A stretch of 8,403 nt of DNA, taken from contig JABHUT010000001.1 in assembly GCA_018658685.1 (NCBI GenBank), positions 1 to 8,403 of the forward strand, in the 5' to 3' direction. The notes under the pieces are model-generated. The model saw only the letters and a program-made list of their open reading frames with translations. It was not told the DNA's origin and did not search any database. This DNA comes from Alphaproteobacteria bacterium (GTDB taxonomy: Bacteria > Pseudomonadota > Alphaproteobacteria > MED-G09). Shown here piece by piece: positions 6,125-8,403 of the stretch. The translations under genes and the position numbers were made by a program. How positions within the stretch are numbered: position 1 is the first letter of the stretch; the number at the start of each line of letters is the position of its first letter.

Positions 6125-6130
6125 AAGAGG
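6125..6130 (+). promoter_or_regulatory. Shine-Dalgarno that decides the serine hydrolase start
   Basis: AAGAGG is six bases before ATG at 6137. It favours this start over the in-frame TTG at 6104. Confidence 0.6.
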
Positions 6131-6136
6131 TTTTCA

Positions 6137-7291
6137 ATGACTGCTAATGGGTTTTCAGATAAAAAATTTTATAAACTAAAAGATGCTTATGAACAAAATT
6201 TTAATGAAGGTCTTGATGTTGGTTCATCGCTAGGCGTTACCTATAATGGAAAAGTTATTTTAAATTTATGGGATGGGTTTAAAGACGAAGAAAAAAAAGA
6301 ACCCTGGTTAGAAGATACCATTGTAAATGTTTGGTCTAGTACTAAAAATATGGCTTCATTATGTGCTTATATTCTTTACGAAAAAGGTTTACTAGATTTT
6401 CATGCTCCGGTTAAAGATTATTGGCCTGAGTTTTCAGAAAATGGAAAAGAAAATATTTTGGTAAGTCATATCATGAGTCATTCATCAGGGCTCTCTGGCT
6501 GGGATTCTAAAATTGATTACAGGGATTATTATAATTGGGATAAATTATGTATGCTTTTGGCTAAACAGAAACCTTTTTGGGAAGCAGGTAAAGAAGTTGG
6601 ATACCATTCTATAAGTGTAGGCTATTTAATAGGTGAAATTGTCAAAAGAATATCAGGCAAAACTATTGGTCAGTTTTTTCAAGATGAAATTGCAAAGCCT
6701 TTAAATAGTGATTTTCATATTGGACTAGATCCTATGGATTTTAATAGGGTTGCAAATATTTATATGCCAGGTGATCCAAGTACCGAAGATTTATTTGATG
6801 AAATGGATAAAGAATCTCCAGCTTATAAAACTATGGCTAACGGCATTCTTAAACCTTCATGTGCTCTTGAGGAAGATTGGAGAATATCCGAGATACCAGC
6901 AGCAGGGGGGCATGGCAATGGTAAATCGATTTCTGAATGTATGGCCTTGATCGCTAATCATGGTGAAGTTAATGGTGTTAAATTTTTATCTGAAAAAACT
7001 CTAGAAAATATTTTTGCTGAACAAATTATTGGTAATGATTTAGTTTTAGACAATCTTGTTAGATGGGGGATTGGTTTTGCACTACCAGTTAAAAATGGTA
7101 CATGGATGGGCTATTTTAAAAATGATAAAACATGTTATTGGACTGGTTGGGGAGGATCATTATCTATTGCGGATAAAGAAAATAGAGTTTCATTGGGTTT
7201 TGCTCCAGTTAGAATGGAGAATGATGTTTTTGGAGAGGAAAGAACAAATAATATTGTAAAAGCATTTGTTGAATCAATCGAAGATTTATAA
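6137..7291 (+). CDS. Beta-lactamase-fold serine hydrolase (EstB-like esterase / class C-type family)
   Basis: This 384-residue protein is read from ATG 6137, chosen because AAGAGG lies six bases upstream. An in-frame TTG at 6104 would add 11 hydrophobic residues but has no such site. The SxxK catalytic motif is S67-S-T-K70. The tyrosine motif is Y156-H-S158, as in EstB-type esterases. HIMSHSSGLSGW at 111-122 is a family signature. The glycine-rich GGHGNGKS (257-264) and WTGWGGS (335-341) fall where the active-site wall and the KTG-equivalent lie. There is no signal peptide, so it acts in the cytoplasm. This fits an esterase or amidase better than an antibiotic beta-lactamase, which would be exported. 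The length is typical for the family. It is followed 37 bp later by the EthD gene on the same strand with no terminator between, so an operon is likely. The substrate is unknown. Confidence 0.88.
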   Translation: MTANGFSDKKFYKLKDAYEQNFNEGLDVGSSLGVTYNGKVILNLWDGFKDEEKKEPWLEDTIVNVWSSTKNMASLCAYILYEKGLLDFHAPVKDYWPEFSENGKENILVSHIMSHSSGLSGWDSKIDYRDYYNWDKLCMLLAKQKPFWEAGKEVGYHSISVGYLIGEIVKRISGKTIGQFFQDEIAKPLNSDFHIGLDPMDFNRVANIYMPGDPSTEDLFDEMDKESPAYKTMANGILKPSCALEEDWRISEIPAAGGHGNGKSISECMALIANHGEVNGVKFLSEKTLENIFAEQIIGNDLVLDNLVRWGIGFALPVKNGTWMGYFKNDKTCYWTGWGGSLSIADKENRVSLGFAPVRMENDVFGEERTNNIVKAFVESIEDL

Positions 7292-7328
7292 GCTTAATGA
7301 CTAATATATTTATATTTATGAGAATAAA

Positions 7329-7706
7329 ATGATTAAACTCTCCTTTTGTTTAACTCGATTAGATCATTTATCAAGAAGTCAATTCCAAGATTATTGGATA
7401 AATAAACATGCCCCGCTAGTTAAGAGTGTTTCAAGGGATTTGAAAATTCTTAAGTACGATCAAATACATTGTCAAAATTTTGATTATTTAGATTCCTTGA
7501 GAAGGACAAGGGTTCCTGAAGGATCTTTACCTCATGATTTTGATGGGATAGCAGAGCTTTATTGGGACTCTTGGGATATTTTTAAGAATATAAATAATGA
7601 AAAAAAATCTAGAGATGCTGCAAGACTTTTATGGGAAGATGAATCAAAATTTATTAATTTTGATAAATCTCCTCAAATGTTTTCAAATATTAAGGAAATC
7701 TTTTAA
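7329..7706 (+). CDS. EthD-domain protein (dimeric alpha/beta-barrel family)
   Basis: This 125-residue protein spans one EthD domain. MIKLSFCLTRLDHLS starts the first strand, and FQDYWINKHAPLV (19-31) is the family's YWxxxHxPLV signature. H47 lies in the YDQIH strand, DFDGIAELYWDS occupies 70-81, and DESKFINFDKS occupies 104-114. EthD proteins have the ferredoxin-like dimeric alpha/beta-barrel fold. They are found with degradative or polyketide-modifying enzymes, where most have no proven activity. No signal peptide is present, so it is cytoplasmic. The ribosome-binding site is weak. It lies 37 bp after the serine hydrolase, so the two may act in the same pathway. Its stop codon abuts the stop codon of the convergent SnoaL-like gene with no base between. 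Confidence 0.88.
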   Translation: MIKLSFCLTRLDHLSRSQFQDYWINKHAPLVKSVSRDLKILKYDQIHCQNFDYLDSLRRTRVPEGSLPHDFDGIAELYWDSWDIFKNINNEKKSRDAARLLWEDESKFINFDKSPQMFSNIKEIF

Positions 7707-8198
7707 TTAGTTAGCGCCTATTCCTGTCAATGTATGCTTTATAACTTTCCATTCACCTTCATTGACCATATGCGTTTCATAGTACCCCCAAAAAGTTGTA
7801 GAAACATCAGGTTTATCAGCATAATAATGAATTGCTGTTAAGTCAGTTCTAACGATTGCCACCTTGCCATCGTAAGAAATCATTGGGTTTCCTAACATAT
7901 GCTGTGTATTTCTATATATGCTTATTTGTTCATCAACATAGTTAACCCAATTATCTGCTCCTTTTATATTTACAGTATTACCGCTACCAAAATTCGAAGT
8001 ATAAACAATACTTACCTCCACATCATCAGAGAAAATTGATCTAAAAAGAGCGTAATCCTTGGAGTCAATCCCAATAGCATACTTATTCATCACATCTATT
8101 ATTTCAAATCTGCTTTCAGCATCAATTGTTTTAGAGTAAACACTAAAATTAAATGAAATTAAGAGCCCCAAAAAAACTGTTAAAAATAAGCTACGCAT
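7707..8198 (-). CDS. Exported SnoaL-like (NTF2-fold) protein
   Basis: This 163-residue protein has a signal peptide (about 1-22, hydrophobic 4-20, ending VYS). A single SnoaL_4-type domain follows. FEIIDVMNKYAIGIDSKDYALFRSIFSDDVEV (31-62) is the classic N-terminal helix pair with Y40, D45, D59 and D58 lining the pocket. NTQHMLGNPMISYDGKVAIVRTDLTAIHY (97-125) carries H100 and H124. YYETHMVNEGEWKVIKHTLTG is the final sheet. Relatives include isomerases, dehydratases and hydroxylation-associated proteins; most are uncharacterised. Export to the periplasm is unusual but not rare for this fold. The start ATG at 8198 has AAGGAG seven bases upstream on the minus strand. It converges on the EthD gene. 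The catalytic role and substrate are unknown. Confidence 0.85.
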   Translation of the reverse strand: MRSLFLTVFLGLLISFNFSVYSKTIDAESRFEIIDVMNKYAIGIDSKDYALFRSIFSDDVEVSIVYTSNFGSGNTVNIKGADNWVNYVDEQISIYRNTQHMLGNPMISYDGKVAIVRTDLTAIHYYADKPDVSTTFWGYYETHMVNEGEWKVIKHTLTGIGAN

Positions 8199-8280
8199 GT
8201 AAATCTCCTTAAAATTAAACCTAAATATAATGATACAATAATCTAAATTTATAAAAAGCTTTTAATAATTTAATTTTTTT

Positions 8281-8305
8281 TGTGCAAATAAATTGCATTT
8301 GCACA
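8281..8305. promoter_or_regulatory. Perfect 9-bp inverted repeat, probable operator in the divergent region
   Basis: TGTGCAAAT (8281-8289) and ATTTGCACA (8297-8305) are exact reverse complements around a 7-bp spacer. Half-site centres are 16 bp apart, a fit for a dimeric repressor or activator. Each arm contains an outward-facing TTGCAC that could be a -35 element. No T tract follows on either strand in the direction of transcription, so it is not a terminator. The regulator is unknown. Confidence 0.65.
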
Positions 8306-8330
8306 CAGGTATTATTTTATTTGCTATAAA
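8299..8330 (+). promoter_or_regulatory. Candidate promoter of the gene starting at 8359
   Basis: An extended -10 element TGCTATAAA (8322-8330) is preceded by TTGCAC at 8299-8304, with a 20-bp gap that is longer than ideal. The extended TG motif can compensate for this. The -35 lies inside the inverted repeat, so a bound regulator would block or alter transcription. Confidence 0.5.
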
Positions 8331-8358
8331 CTCAATAAATCAAAGTTAGGAGATTAAA

Positions 8359-8403
8359 ATGAGAGAAATGGATAATAAAGTTGTTTGCGATATTCTTAAT
8401 GAA
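8359..8403 (+). CDS. Start of a gene cut by the window end, possibly a bacterioferritin / ferritin-like protein
   Basis: Fifteen codons (MREMDNKVVCDILNE) begin at ATG 8359 with AGGAG at 8348-8352, six bases upstream. The frame is open to the window end. The pattern NKVVCDILNE resembles the first helix of bacterioferritin-type ferritin-like proteins, in which an LNE motif opens the four-helix bundle. The fragment is too short to be sure. If correct it would store iron in the cytoplasm. Presence of a gene here is well supported; the identity is weak. Confidence 0.6.
   Translation, partial: MREMDNKVVCDILNE

Noticed and set aside
8224..8243. Fur-box-like half site (ATAATGATA) near the SnoaL-like gene start
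   Set aside because: Only the left half fits the Fur consensus; the right half does not, so it is not supported as a Fur site.
8281..8305. Inverted repeat as a terminator
   Set aside because: The T tract precedes the hairpin on the plus strand and an A tract follows on the minus strand, so neither direction gives a hairpin followed by T residues.

Overview
The window is strongly AT-rich bacterial DNA with short intergenic gaps and about ten genes on both strands. The RecJ fragment, the bacterial-type tRNA-Glu, a TonB-dependent outer-membrane receptor, a type-I-secretion-like surface protein and an EthD / serine-hydrolase / SnoaL-like gene set together suggest a Gram-negative marine gammaproteobacterium with a streamlined genome, SAR86-like. 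That placement is an inference from gene content and composition; the window holds no marker gene that fixes it.

Left part (1-4066): the 3' end of recJ is followed at once by a promoter and a tRNA-Glu(UUC) gene. Only 32 bp after the tRNA a tight three-gene set begins: a MerC-domain membrane protein, a small exported Cys/His protein whose start overlaps the merC stop, and a 780-residue TonB-dependent receptor. The receptor carries five acidic, histidine-rich segments holding about 42 histidines. A strong hairpin terminator closes the set. The best reading is an outer-membrane metal uptake module, most likely for zinc: surface capture by the receptor, a small periplasmic or membrane-tethered metal-binding partner, and an inner-membrane MerC-type protein. 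This is the most interesting part of the window.

Middle part (4175-5986): a membrane-anchored protein with a probable NTF2-like fold converges on a DoxX-family membrane protein. Upstream of doxX on the same minus strand is a 282-residue acidic protein without a signal peptide. It has a GLGGDD-type calcium-binding-like motif and resembles modules found in type-I-secreted surface proteins of marine bacteria.

Right part (6137-8403): a beta-lactamase-fold serine hydrolase and an EthD-domain protein lie in tandem on the plus strand. They converge, with zero intergenic bases, on an exported SnoaL-like protein on the minus strand. The last intergenic region (8199-8358) carries a perfect 9-bp inverted repeat that overlaps candidate promoter elements. 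It precedes the first 15 codons of a gene that may encode a bacterioferritin-like protein. No intergenic stretch exceeds 300 bp, and no insertion sequence, CRISPR array or phage gene was seen.
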